Source of the DNA: Cherax quadricarinatus
Taxonomy: Eukaryota > Arthropoda > Malacostraca > Decapoda > Parastacidae
DNA length: 64,000 nucleotides
Direction: 5' to 3'
Assembly: GCF_038502225.1 (NCBI RefSeq)
Contig: NC_091292.1
Coordinates: 45,217,655-45,281,654 of the forward strand
Position numbers and translations under genes: made by a program. Positions 47,701 to 57,282 of the stretch are shown one piece after another. Position 1 is the stretch's first letter. Every line of letters starts with the position of its first letter. The notes below the pieces were generated by a model that worked only from the letters and a program-made list of their open reading frames with translations, made no database searches and was not told the DNA's origin.

Positions 47701-47716
47701 CTGGGCCCAGTACCCC
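38787..47716. repeat. 22-bp minisatellite, block 4 (about 406 units)
   Basis: The largest block, in the same orientation and mostly of the CAGTACC subtype. Marker variants recur with a period near 1.7 kb: CGTTCTCCGG at 42,972 and 44,704 (1,732 bp), CCATGGCT at 43,239 and 44,971 (1,732 bp), and CCATGGCT at 39,495 and 41,181 (1,686 bp). The distance between the two markers is 267 bp at 19,721-19,988, 42,972-43,239 and 44,704-44,971, tying block 4 to block 2. Plus-strand open frames reach 575 codons purely because the unit has no stop. Confidence 0.97.
42972..44703. repeat. One 1,732-bp higher-order repeat unit
   Basis: Defined between two CGTTCTCCGG markers. The order of rare variants inside it (CGTTCTCCGG, then CCATGGCT 267 bp later) is repeated in the next copy from 44,704. 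Confidence 0.75.
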
Positions 47717-48027
47717 TATTTTTATTTTTTCTTGCAGGAACATTCTCAGCAACGTTTTCATTTTTCTCACGAATGTTCATCTATTACTCAAGATCGCTTT
47801 ATTCGATCTGTTATTCGGTCTGTTTACATGTGTTTGTGACGTGTGCACAGTGCTACGTAGGTCAGTCCCAAATTTTGTTTTCGTGTGATAGGTGGAGACA
47901 GAGGTTTCTATGGTCGTCCTAAAGTGTTAACAGTCATTGATCTTACTTAGAAATAGGTTGGTATATTTAATTAAGTGTGTTGATGCCATTTTGCTTCTCT
48001 TAATCTCGAAATGGAATAATATAATGT
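47717..48027. other. Right flank of the array, no gene recognised
   Basis: Begins with a pyrimidine tract ending TTTTTTCTTGCAG, which resembles a 3' splice site, followed by about 34 codons open (QEHSQQRFHFSHECSSITQD...). There is no homology I recognise and no matching donor. Nothing else is seen. Confidence 0.25.
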
Positions 48028-48066
48028 TGGTTTACAAAAACACGTTAGCGAACATTAGGACATATT
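48028..48066. repeat. Foldback repeat, left part (split by BEL/Pao)
   Basis: GGTTTACAAAAACACGTTAG CGAACATTAGGACATATT matches the start of the foldback at 30,845 (GGTTTAGAAAGACACGTAAG CAAACACTATAACATATT). Its continuation is on the far side of the BEL/Pao element at 56,933. Confidence 0.7.
48062..48066. repeat. Target-site duplication of BEL/Pao, left (ATATT)
   Basis: ATATT directly before the LTR start TGTGGAAAAT. Confidence 0.9.
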
Positions 48067-48778
48067 TGTGGAAAATTACATTTACTTGGATGTAACTCAT
48101 AAGGTACATACGAGTAAATGGTAACAAAGATAATTATTATTTATCAAAGTTACATAGAACAAGTAGGAATTTTGGGACTCCTATGTCACAAAAAAATGTC
48201 CCCCTTCGATACCTACAACTGTCATATCCACAAGTTGCTCTAGACCTATATTAATTGCAAATGAATATACATCACCAGGAATTCTGGTAAAATTTAATAT
48301 AAATTTGTGGACTGTATATTAAAATTAATAAATGAATACATATTGACATTTATATAACAGAAGGAGAATTTATAATCATAACACTTACCAGTTTGTCTGG
48401 AGATTACTGTGTATCATATACAGAACCACCCCTGTCTACATTTATGAAGAATTTACTGGCCAGAACTTCTAAACATAAACATACACTTAGCTGGGGTTCC
48501 TGGAGCTGTCCTGCCCATCTGTTTAATGCTCACGTTATGCAGGACTGCAAATCCAACAATTTTGGCTCCTATTTGAGAGGTTTTAAGCCCAATATAACCC
48601 CTAGAGCGATGAAAATTATGCACATTACATTAGCGTGTTTGTAGCACATTCAAAAAACAATGGCATCTCTTCCCTGCTCCTCAGTGCAGGCACAGAGCTT
48701 CCCTGTCGGTTCACTTCTTTAAAATACACTTAATCAGGTTTATTTACACGGCATAATTTTGGGAAATTATTTTCCACA
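48067..48778 (-). repeat. BEL/Pao 3' LTR (left)
   Basis: 712 bp, TGTGGAAAAT...ATTTTCCACA. The 83-codon plus frame at 48,393-48,644 is also present in the other LTR (56,545-56,796). It is a chance frame within the LTR and has no domain. Confidence 0.95.
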
Positions 48779-49424
48779 CTGCGGCCGGGTGGAGGTCGTT
48801 GCTAAACGACTCAAATTGCTTATTTGGCAATGGCGGAGGACCTGGGTACATATAGGATCTGGCATCCACACAGCGACATATTCCGCAAGATTTAATCACC
48901 CTTTTAACACTGTCGTCCTTGTGGAATCCAGAAAGTTTCCCTAATACAATTTAAGGTATCTTGTACCCCACCATGCATTACATTTTTATGGGCATTTAAA
49001 ACAATTAAATATGTTAGATGATGAGTTTTGGGCAATAAGATAGGGTGTTTAGCAATTCACCCAATTCAGCATTTTGTAACCTACCTCTGCACCTAATTAC
49101 ATTGTTCTCTAAATACAGCCCCAATTTCTCTATTACAGAACCTTTCACAATTTTTCTTTCCATCATCAATTTAATCTCATTTCCATAGATTTCTTCTTGT
49201 ACCCTCTTTATCCAATATTCAAGAGGATGTGAAAACTTATATGAGATATTTATCATGTTTAGAAATTTAAACACAAACTTAGTTACATTGATTAGTGTGG
49301 GTAAAGAAGAATACCTATTTATATCAATGGCTAAGGAAGGACAAACTATTCGAGCAGTGGTCACAGTAATTTCAACAGGAGCAATATGCGCCTTTTGTAC
49401 AGGCCAATTAGCTTTATTTACCAA
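48779..49424 (-). pseudogene. pol: BEL/Pao pol: integrase zinc region, truncated at the LTR
   Basis: From 49,424 the frame reads YLENNVIRCRGRLQNAEL. Then, after frame changes, HHLTYLIVLNAHKNVMHGGV, ETFWIPQGR and RVIKSCGICRCVDARSYMYP with GPPPLP. This is the HHCC zinc-binding start of BEL/Pao integrase. The DDE core, the C-terminal domain and any later frame are absent: the LTR begins about 60 bp after the GPPPLP block, so a deletion removed the end of pol and joined it to the LTR. Confidence 0.85.
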
Positions 49425-49442
49425 CCAGCTTGGTCCTTTTAA

Positions 49443-50097
49443 CTATGATACAGCATTTACAAATTTAGCATAAGGTAAACCTCGAGACAAGAAATCAGCT
49501 GGATTCTCCTCACCAGGTATATGATTAAATGTTAACATATGCTGACCCAAACTATTATATTTCTCTTGCATCTGATTAATTTCAGCGACTGTTTTGTACT
49601 TACACAATTTTACTGTTTCCATTACGAATCCATTGTAAGGATACCTCATCATCAGACCAAATTACAGTGTCGCTAATATTTATCTCCAACTTATTTCTTA
49701 TATAATTAGCTAATTTGACACCTACATAAATGGCTGTTAATTCCAACTGAGGTAAGGTGCGTGATTTAATTGGAGACACTTTAGCCTTAGACATAAGAGA
49801 AATAACAGTATTACATTGAAGGTAATCAACTGCTCCATATGCCAATTTTGAAGCATCACAAAAAATGTGGAGTATATTTTTTCCATCTGGATTGGCCACC
49901 TGGCGTGGGAACTCCCACATTGGAATTTTTTCATAATCACCGATTAATTCATCCCACCTGTTAATGAATTCCTCAGGTAGAATTTCATCCCAAGTACATT
50001 TAAGCTTCCATGCTTCTCGTATTAATAATTTCCCTCTTATAGTAAGGGGTGACACTATTCCTAGTGGATCAAAACATTTGGAAACTTCAGCAAGCAA
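49443..50097 (-). pseudogene. pol: BEL/Pao pol: RT end and RNase H
   Basis: VSKCFDPLGIVSPLTIRGKL is the conserved RT-to-RNase H block of BEL/Pao. RNase H follows with ILHIFCDASKLAYGAV (first Asp), SRTLPQLELTAIYVGVKLA (Glu) and VIWSDDEVSLQWIRN (Asp), then, after a frameshift near 49,630, YNSLGQHMLTFNHIPGEENP ADFLSRGL. The acidic residues are in place. This is the same element as the neighbouring pol pieces. Confidence 0.9.
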
Positions 50098-51333
50098 GAT
50101 TCTCTTAGTTTATTGGGCATACTGTAATTATTAGGTTTTAACATTAACAAATCTCTCTCAGTATCCCAAGTTAATCCCAATACATTACTACATTTTGGCA
50201 CTTCATCTCCAGGGTAATCTTTACTTATTTTGTCCTTTAATTTGGACGAATTACTATTCCATTCTCTCAGAGGCATATTTGCACTTTGCATTATTTTATT
50301 AGTCTCTCCATAAGTCATTAACAGTTCCTCTTCAGTTGACGTCACACCCAGGAAATTGTCCACATAAAATTGTTTGCTCATTACTTTACTCAATGGATTT
50401 CCCGTACGTTTAAGGTGTGCATTTATCGTCGCTTGAAGTAGGAACGGACTGGATGTAGCAACAAATAATACGCTCCTAAAGCGATAGGTTTTCAGAGGGC
50501 TAAGTAGGTCACTAGGATTCTCAGGCCATAAGAAGTGGGTACAATCCCGGTCAGCCTCTTGTAAACCCACTCTTAGGAAACCTTTACTTATATCAGCCGT
50601 AAAAAGCATAATTCTTCAACCTGAAATTTAGTGAGATATCTCCTAATTTTTCCGTCAACGACGGATCTGTCATCAAACAGTCATTTAAACTAGGTACATT
50701 TTTTTTACTCCTGGCACTACAATTAAACACAATCCTCAAAGGAGTGGTCTTAGAATCCTTCTTCACTCCGTGATGTGGCAAATAGTGACCATAAATTTTG
50801 GCTTGCTCAGGAGGTACCTCTTCTATAAATTTATTAATTAATGGTTCAGTAATTATATCATTATAGGCAGTCAACAATTCTGGTGTCTTACTCAGTTCAC
50901 GGAGCTGAGCCTTTAATTGTCCATATGCCATTCTGTAATTAGTGGACAATTCTGAATGGTTCAGTCTCCACGGAAGTCGTACCCAGTATTGTCCAGATTC
51001 AAATTTTATATCTCTCAGGTACTGTTCCCGAGTAAAAGAATCGTCTGGACTTTCTTCATTTACATTTATTCCAATGCCGTCTAATTCCCACAATTTATGC
51101 ACTGGCTCAACACATCCTCTATGGAAGAATTATACTGGGGTACGATTTCATGAGTAAGACACACAGTTATGGTATTTGTAGTTTCTTCTAGTCATGAATT
51201 ATTATTACGAGGAATCCTACCATACATTACATGGCCTCCTGCAGTCTTCAAAAGGGTGACACCACATTTCTTTACCATACCCTTTACAAAGGAGGCATAA
51301 TAGTCACTACCTATCAAAATATTTATTGGGCCT
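50061..51333 (-). pseudogene. pol: BEL/Pao pol: protease end and reverse transcriptase
   Basis: 51,333-51,110 carries GPINILIGSDYYASFVKG, the block after the protease. From 51,102: HKLWELDGIGI, YWVRLPWRLNHSEL, IYGHYLPHHGVKKDSKTTPL, RIVFNCSARSKKNVPSLNDC. After a frameshift in a T run near 50,600 come motif A FTADISKGFLRVGLQ and motif C QFYVDNFLGVTSTEEE, where the last residue of the usual YVDD is N. Another shift near 50,090 leads to the RNase H part. An in-frame TGA lies near 51,200. YVDN may be natural in some BEL/Pao lineages; I cannot confirm this here. Confidence 0.9.
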
Positions 51334-52437
51334 AGTCAGCAGAGTAAAGTCCGAGGCGGCTACGGTGAAAAGCTCTGTTCCACAAGGCACAGTACTCGCT
51401 CCCATCTTGTTTCTCATCCTCATATCTGACATAGACAAGGATGTCAGCCACAGCACCGTGTCTTCCTTTGCAGATGACACCCGAATCTGCATGACAGTGT
51501 CTTCCATTGCAGACACTGCAAGGCTCCAGGTGGACATCAACCAAATCTTTCAATGGGCTGCAGAAAACAATATGAAGTTCAACGATGAGAAATTTCAATT
51601 ACTCCGATATGGTAGACACGAGGAAATCAAAACTTCATCAGAGTACAAAACAAATTCCGGCCACAAAATAGAGCGAAAAAACAAACGCCAAAGACCTGGG
51701 AGTGATCACGTCGGAGGATCTCACCTTCAAGGACCATAACATTATATCAATTGCAGCTGCTAGAAAAATGACAGGATGGATAATGAGAACCTTCAAAACT
51801 AGGGAGGCCAAGCCCATGATGACACTCTTCAGGTCGCTTGTTCTATCTAGGCTGGAATTTTGCTGCACACTAACAGCACCTTTCAAGGCAGGTGAAATTG
51901 CTGACCTAGAAAATGTACAGAGAACCTTCACAGCGCGCTTAACGGAGATAAAACACCTCAATTACTGGAAGCTCTTCAAGTTCCTGAACCTGTATTCCCT
52001 GGAACGCAGGCGGGAGAGATACATGATTATATACACCTGGAAAATCCTAGAGGGACCAGTACCGAACTTGCACACGAAAATCACTCACAACGAAAGCAAA
52101 AGACTTGGCAGACGAAGCAACATCCCCCCAATGAAAAGCAGGGGTGTCACTAGCACGTTAAGAGACAATACAATGAGTGTCAGGGGCCCGAGACTGTTCA
52201 ACTGCCTCCCAGCATACATAAGGGGGATTACCAACAGACCCCTGGCAGTCTTCAAGCAGGCACTGGACAAGCACCTAAAGTCGGTACCTGATCAGCCGGG
52301 CTGTGGCTCGTACGTTGGATTGCGTGTAGCCTGCAGTAACAGCCTGGTTGATCAGGCTCTGATCCACCAGGAGGCCTGGTCACGGACCGGGCCGCGGGGG
52401 CGTTGACCCCCGGAACTCTCTCCAGGTAAACTCCAGG
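51334..52437 (+). mobile_element. CR1-like LINE nested in BEL/Pao pol
   Basis: 5'-truncated plus-strand LINE. RT motif B region KSSVPQGTVLAPILFLILIS and motif C SSFADDTRI, then after a frameshift in an A run near 51,680: TSEDLTFKDHN, ARKMTGWIMRTFKTREAKPM, SLVLSRLEFCCTL, RRERYMIIYTWKILEG, GPRLFNCLPAYIRGITNRPL. The GC-rich tail (GATCAGGCTCTGATCCACC, GGGCCGCGGGGGCGTTGACC, AGGTAAACTCCAGG) ends at the junction. Same family as 3,288-4,960. The interrupted protease-RT reading of BEL/Pao resumes on each side. The short string GGGC(C)T at both edges may be a small target duplication. Confidence 0.9.
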
Positions 52438-53254
52438 GCTACAGAATCATCGTTTACACCAGAAGGTGCTAAATTTACATTATGTGAGAGTCTTTCTGTA
52501 GCTTTACTAAGCCCTACTGTAGATATTTTCTCTGAAAGTCTATCTACAATTACTGCATTAACACGTTTTTTTCTCATTGTCCAACCTGACAGTTACATAA
52601 ACAGTGTCATACAATTGAGCCCTTTTATCCGAGAGAAAACCAGATAATTTTAAAGTTGTAGGATCTCCCATCTGTACTTTCATACCATCAAGACATTTAC
52701 GTCTTATGAAAGTACACTGGGATCCCTGGTCCAATAATGCAGTTACATTTTTTGATTTATGCTTTTTATCATCAATTTTTACCTGTAACACAGGTAAGGC
52801 TACTTCAGCAAAACCATCATTATTAACATTAGCAGCAATTTTTACATTAGCCACTGTTGTGTCAGGATTGTCAACATTATCATTATTATCAACATTATCA
52901 TATAGACTCTTACACATGACTATATGGTGTCTTCCTTTGTGACATTGATAACAGGTGTTTAATTTGGCATGACAATCCTTTACAATGTGATTACCTAGAC
53001 ATCTGATACATCTGTCAAGTTCTTCCAATCTTTCAACTTTATCATTCCATGAATTGTATGCATTGCAATTCTGAGAAAAATGAGCACCCTTGCAGAAGAG
53101 ACAATCTCTCTTTTCTTTGACTGGTTTCTTATTAAATGGGCTACTCTTAGGAGGGTACTTATACTTCTTACCTTGTGGAGAATCATTATTTCTGATTCCT
53201 GCTACTTGATATGTACCTATGCAACTCTTTTTAGGAAATGGATTTTGATTATTA
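52438..53254 (-). pseudogene. gag-pol: BEL/Pao gag end (zinc knuckles) and protease
   Basis: Three knuckles in series: CLFCKGAHFSQNC, CIRCLGNHIVKDC and CYQCHKGRHHIVMC. The protease then shows VTALLDQGSQCTFIRRKCL, where BEL/Pao proteases normally have a D-S-G-S type active site; here the second residue is Gln. After a frameshift in an A run near 52,568 the reading continues RVNAVIVDRLSEKISTVGLS to the LINE junction. The upstream side is cut by the other LINE. Confidence 0.88.
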
Positions 53255-53334
53255 ACATTTTAAATCCTACCTTTCTAATAGGTATCAGTATGTCACATTT
53301 TAAATCCTACCTTTCTAATAGGTATCAGTATGTC
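53255..53334. repeat. 40-bp perfect tandem duplication at the LINE 5' end
   Basis: The 40 bp starting ACATTTTAAATCCTACCTTT occur twice without a mismatch (53,255-53,294 and 53,295-53,334). The second copy is in the RT frame (HFKSYLSNRYQYV); the first is read in another frame. Confidence 0.95.
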
Positions 53335-54675
53335 ACCATTAAAGACACAGCCTCATCAATACGGCCACTTGATACTGGAGTTCCGCAGGGAAGTGTCCTT
53401 GGATCCCTGTTCTTCCTCATTTACATCAATGATCTTCCAAACATATCCCAACACCTGAAACCCATTCTCTTTGCTGACGACACGACTTATATCATCTCCC
53501 ACCCTAATCTTGCCACCCTCAACACCATTGTTAACGAGGAGCTGCTCAAAATATCGACGTGGATGACAGCCAATAAACTTACACTTAACACTGGCAAAAC
53601 CTTCTATATTATGTTTGGTAGCAGAGCAGGTGTTGCGCAACTTAACATTAAGATCGACAACACTCTAATTGCCAGACATAATGAGGGGAAATTCCTTGGC
53701 CTATACCTCGACAACAACCTAAATTTCAGCAGCCATATCCAACATATAACAAAAAAAGTATCCAAAACGGTGGGGATCCTCTCCACACTATACCATTCAC
53801 TTATATATCCATACCTCACCTATGCTATCTGTGCTTGGGGTTCAACTGCAGCAACACACCTAAAGCCAATAATAACCCAACAAAAAGCTGCAGTAAGAAT
53901 AATCACTAAATCCCATCCCTGGCAACACCCCCCCCCCCCACTCTTCATAGATCTAAACTTACTCCCTACTCAGAACATCCACACTTACTACTGTGCAGTC
54001 TATATCTACAGGATCTTAAATTTCAATATTAACCTTAACCTTAAACGTTTTCTTCATAGTTGTGACAGGATCCACAGGCATAACACCAGACACAAACATC
54101 TCTATGACATTCCCAGTGTTCGACTAAACCTTTACAAAAATTCAATATATTTCAAAGGACCTAAAATCTGGAACACCCTACCTGAAAACTCTAGAACTGC
54201 AGACACATTCATCACTTTCAAAACTACAGTTAAAAAACATCTTATCTCCCTGATACACCCCGACAACTAACTACACGATAACCACCTGGTGGTTCACAAT
54301 TACACTCACCCACTGACTATAAACCCAGAAATACTAATCTTAATCTTAAAATAATAAATCCTAACTAGTCATAAGTTTGCCTATGATACTCTAATATAGA
54401 CACTTTGTATTGTGCCAAAACAAAAGCATTCACATTGCTAAAATCACAAATTATGATGTAGTCACTTAGCCTTAATACCATAATCTGTAAGGATTTAATG
54501 TTAAGAATTAATCTAAGTCTGCCCGAAATACCTAGCCATGCTAGGTGTCCTAGTGGCCCCCTCTGTAATTAGTATTTTATAACATGTAAACCACATAATA
54601 CCAATAACTTGTAAACCCCACATTGTAACCCTTATAGAGAATAAACTTGAATTGAATCGAATTGAATTGAATTGG
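53255..54675 (+). mobile_element. Jockey-like LINE nested in BEL/Pao gag
   Basis: 5'-truncated. The frame is open to the stop at 54,268-54,270: HFKSYLSNRYQYVTIKD, motif B TGVPQGSVLGSLFFLIYIND, motif C PILFADDTTYI, then MTANKLTLNTGKTFYIMFGS, EGKFLGLYLDNNLNFSSHI, YPYLTYAICAWGS and GPKIWNTLPENSR. A 3' UTR of about 400 bp ends in a TTGAA/GAATT tandem (AATTGAATTGAATTG). The part of the longest open frame upstream of 53,255 is BEL/Pao sequence read on the wrong strand. Clade-level naming (jockey versus a related group) is uncertain. Fragments of the same family lie at 7,272-7,556 and 8,206-8,440. Confidence 0.88.
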
Positions 54676-55658
54676 GATAATTTTTCCCCATGTGAAACTT
54701 GACATATACCTCAGAGTTATTATGTGTTGCATCTTTAAAATTAGTTGGTTGGCTGGTCTGCAACTGAACAATTAATTCTTGTAGACCTAGTCTTATTTCC
54801 TTCAGACCAAAATAGCCTTTGTGATACTTGTTCGAGACTCATTCAAGTGTTTTACAGCTTAATTTATTCTTTACAATGGCACTCAATAACCAGTCTGATT
54901 CCTTCAGATTATATTTATTGCTTAAAGTTTTGAGAGTGCTCTCCAGTTTAACTAAACTGCTGTAAACCTTTGTAAGTGTGATCTGGAGTTTTTAAATTAA
55001 CAATGATATTCACTAGATGCAACCTACTTCGTTCTTTATTACTATGAGTGACCTTCAACAAGTCAACTGCTTCTTTGTAAGAATCATTTACATTGGGAAA
55101 GGCTTGTATTAGTATGTGAGCATCTCCTCTTGTCTGTCCTTTGAGGTAAAATAATTTAGTTACACAGGCTAGGTCACTCCTGTCATGCACAGCTGCTTTA
55201 AAAATTGACCAAAACTCCTCCCAATTTTCTCCAGGATTAAATACAGGTAAACATAATTCTGGGAGTTTTGGCGAAGACATCTTATTTGTTGGAGCAGACT
55301 GATTAACTGCCTGGTTTACACATTTTAATTTATTCAAGGCCTGACTTTTACAAGAAAGAATCTTTTCTTCTAATTCATAATATTGGTTAATCATGAGATC
55401 TACTTCAGTCTCATCTACACAGTTTACTAACAAATCTCCTTCATATTTGTTATAATATAATTTGTATGTATCATATCTATTCCCTAAAGCATCTAAATAC
55501 AATTTTAAATCATCAGTATTCACAGTTTCTTGATTCATTAATTCCAGACATTTATTGTATGTCTTTGTTACATGAGCTTTTCTAGCCTGCAATGATGCAT
55601 TTTTTGCTCTAAATTCTATGTGTTTATTCTCTATGTTAATTTCCTCATTTTCACCCAT
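54676..55658 (-). pseudogene. gag: BEL/Pao gag, N-terminal part
   Basis: I place the start at the Met of MGENEEINIENKHIEF (55,658), 12 codons inside the longest frame, because the upstream codons look like leader. The protein is helical and charged, then has LPELCLPVFNPGENWEEFWS and ACVTKLFYLKGQTRGDAHIL, the conserved core of BEL/Pao gag (DUF1759 type). Reading is broken by a frameshift near 54,950, after which LESTLKTLSNKYNLKESDWL and a YVKFHMGKNYP block continue to the LINE junction. Confidence 0.87.
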
Positions 55659-55767
55659 GATGCAATGTATTAAATTCAACTTAATTAATAACACTGCTTA
55701 TGTACTTAATTATGCACTTTATAAAGATAAATATCACAACTTATCTTTGAATAAATCCTAGCTACTT

Positions 55768-56070
55768 GAGCTTAGCAATTACATGTAAGAAAATTATAAC
55801 ATAAACTTTAAATATACATTAATAATTTTAGCTACACTTGAGCTTAGCAATTACACATGTAAGGAAATTATAATATGAATTTTAAATGCATTAATATGAA
55901 TCTTAGCCAGACTTGGCTTATCCTTGCCAGACTTGGCTTAGCAAAATTAATATTATACAAATACACTAATATAAATCTTTGCCAGAATTTGGCATAGCAA
56001 AATTAATATTATACACATACACTAATAGTAATCCTTGCCAGGCTTGGCTTACCAAAATTTAGTATTGTAA
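55768..56070 (-). repeat. Repeats in the BEL/Pao leader
   Basis: Two kinds of short tandem copies: GAGCTTAGCAATTACA... twice (near 55,769 and 55,840), and GCCAGACTTGGCTTAGCAAA ATTAATATTATACA... about three times (near 55,925, 55,980 and 56,036). They lie between gag and the primer site. Confidence 0.7.
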
Positions 56071-56183
56071 TAATTATAATCCACTACACATTAAGTAAAT
56101 TTGTGAACTTAACATCCACCCCCTGTCATTTCACATATAATTATTAAGTAATTAATTCACTAAATAATGAATTCACTAATTAC

Positions 56184-56201
56184 ATCCAGTTCGAAGGACC
56201 A
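56184..56201 (-). other. BEL/Pao primer-binding-site candidate
   Basis: The minus strand reads TGGTCCTTCGAACTGGAT, 14 bases inside the 5' LTR. It starts with TGG as a tRNA-primed site should, but I do not assign the tRNA. Confidence 0.55.
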
Positions 56202-56215
56202 ACGGACAACTAATT

Positions 56216-56932
56216 TGTGGAAAATTACATTTACCTGGATGTAACTCATAAGGTACATACCAGTAAATGGTAACAAAGATAATTATTATTATCAAAGTTA
56301 CATAGACAAGTAGGAATTTTTGGACACCTAGGTAGCAAAAAATGTCCCCCTTCGATACCTACAACTGTCATATCTGCAAGTTGCTCAGATCTGTATTAAT
56401 GCAAAATGCAATTGAAATATACATCACCAGGAATTCTGGTAAAATTTAATATAAATTTGTGGACTGTTTATTAAAATTAATAAATGAATACATATACACA
56501 TTTATATAACAGAAGGAGAATTTATAATCATAACACTCACCAATTTGTCTGGAGATTACTGTGTATCATATACAGAACCACCCCTGTCTACATTTATGAA
56601 GAATTTACTGGCCAGAACTTCTAAACATAAACATACACTTAGCTGGGGTTCCTGGAGCTGTCCTGCCCATCTGTTTAATGTTCACGTTATGCAGGACTGC
56701 AAATCCAACAATTTTGGCTCCTATTTGAGAGGTTTTAAGCCCAATATAACCCCTAGAGCGACGAAAATTATGCACATTACATTAGCCTGCTTGTAGCACA
56801 TTCAAAAAACAATGGCATCTCTTCCCTGCTCCTCAGTGCAGGCGCAGAGCTTCCCTGTCGGTTCACTTCTTTAAAATACATTTTTAATCAGGTTTATTTA
56901 CACAGCATAATTTTGGGAAATTATTTTCCACA
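56216..56932 (-). repeat. BEL/Pao 5' LTR (right)
   Basis: 717 bp, TGTGGAAAAT...ATTTTCCACA, nearly the same as the left LTR with scattered substitutions and small indels. Confidence 0.95.
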
Positions 56933-57050
56933 ATATTCAAGTGTTTGTTTGATCAAGGCCCAGGACCAAAACGTTTTCTATTCTAGTGTTTGCTTACGTA
57001 TTTTTCTAGACCAACTTGTCGGTATTTGTTACCAATATTTATGCTATAAT
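56933..57050. repeat. Target duplication (ATATT) and right part of the split foldback repeat
   Basis: ATATT at 56,933-56,937 matches 48,062-48,066. It is followed by TTTGATCAAGGCCCAGGACC AAAACGTTTTCTATTC and TAGTGTTTGCTTACGT, then CAACTTGTCGGTATTTGTTA, matching the foldback at 30,845-30,965. The string TTGATCA...GGACCAAAAC resembles a degraded hammerhead-ribozyme core (CTGANGA...GAAAC), as found in Penelope-like elements. This last point is inference. Confidence 0.65.
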
Positions 57051-57073
57051 ATATTGTACCTTGTTGCATTATT

Positions 57074-57205
57074 GGTGCTGGTGAGGGGCTGTTGATCCAA
57101 GGAACTGGATGTATCTTCCCCCTTGCTTGGATCGAAATTTAATGCTTTCCATTCCACAGGCGCTACGTGACCCCTACAGGTATAGCGCTTTCCCCTGATT
57201 TAAAA
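57074..57205 (+). repeat. ATA-tailed SINE family, diverged copy
   Basis: GGTGAGGGGCTGTTGATCC, AATGCTTTCCATTCCACAGG, CGCTACGTGACCCCTACAGG and TATAGCGCTTTCCCCTGATT follow the block order of the copy at 5,555. The ATA tail is lost. Confidence 0.65.
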
Positions 57206-57282
57206 ATGTAAATTGTGTCCAGCATCAGTCTTCAGTGACTGATGCAGCGTCTGAAATGGATCATTTCATGGGATTGTGGTTG

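Larger units (their letters stand above)
48067..56932 (-). mobile_element. BEL/Pao LTR retrotransposon with two nested LINEs
   Basis: 8.87 kb with LTRs of 712 bp (left) and 717 bp (right), each starting TGTGGAAAAT and ending ATTTTCCACA (a perfect 10-bp terminal inverted repeat), and ATATT duplicated outside. The minus strand encodes, in order, a gag with DUF1759-like motif, three zinc knuckles, protease, RT, RNase H and the zinc part of integrase. The integrase core is missing. Two plus-strand LINEs (51,334-52,437 and 53,255-54,675) interrupt it. All frames are broken, but the two LTRs are still very alike. Confidence 0.95.

Noticed and set aside
8566..47716. CRISPR-like array or G-quadruplex array
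   Set aside because: There are no unique spacers between the 22-bp units and the context is eukaryotic. G runs of four occur once per 22 bp with long loops, so quadruplex formation is not strongly suggested.
48393..48644. 83-codon plus frame duplicated at 56,545-56,796, which looked like a conserved small gene
   Set aside because: Both copies lie inside the two BEL/Pao LTRs, so the conservation is that of the LTR.
53080..53254. N-terminal part of the 396-codon frame preceding the jockey-like RT
   Set aside because: This part is the antisense of the BEL/Pao zinc-knuckle region; the LINE begins at 53,255.
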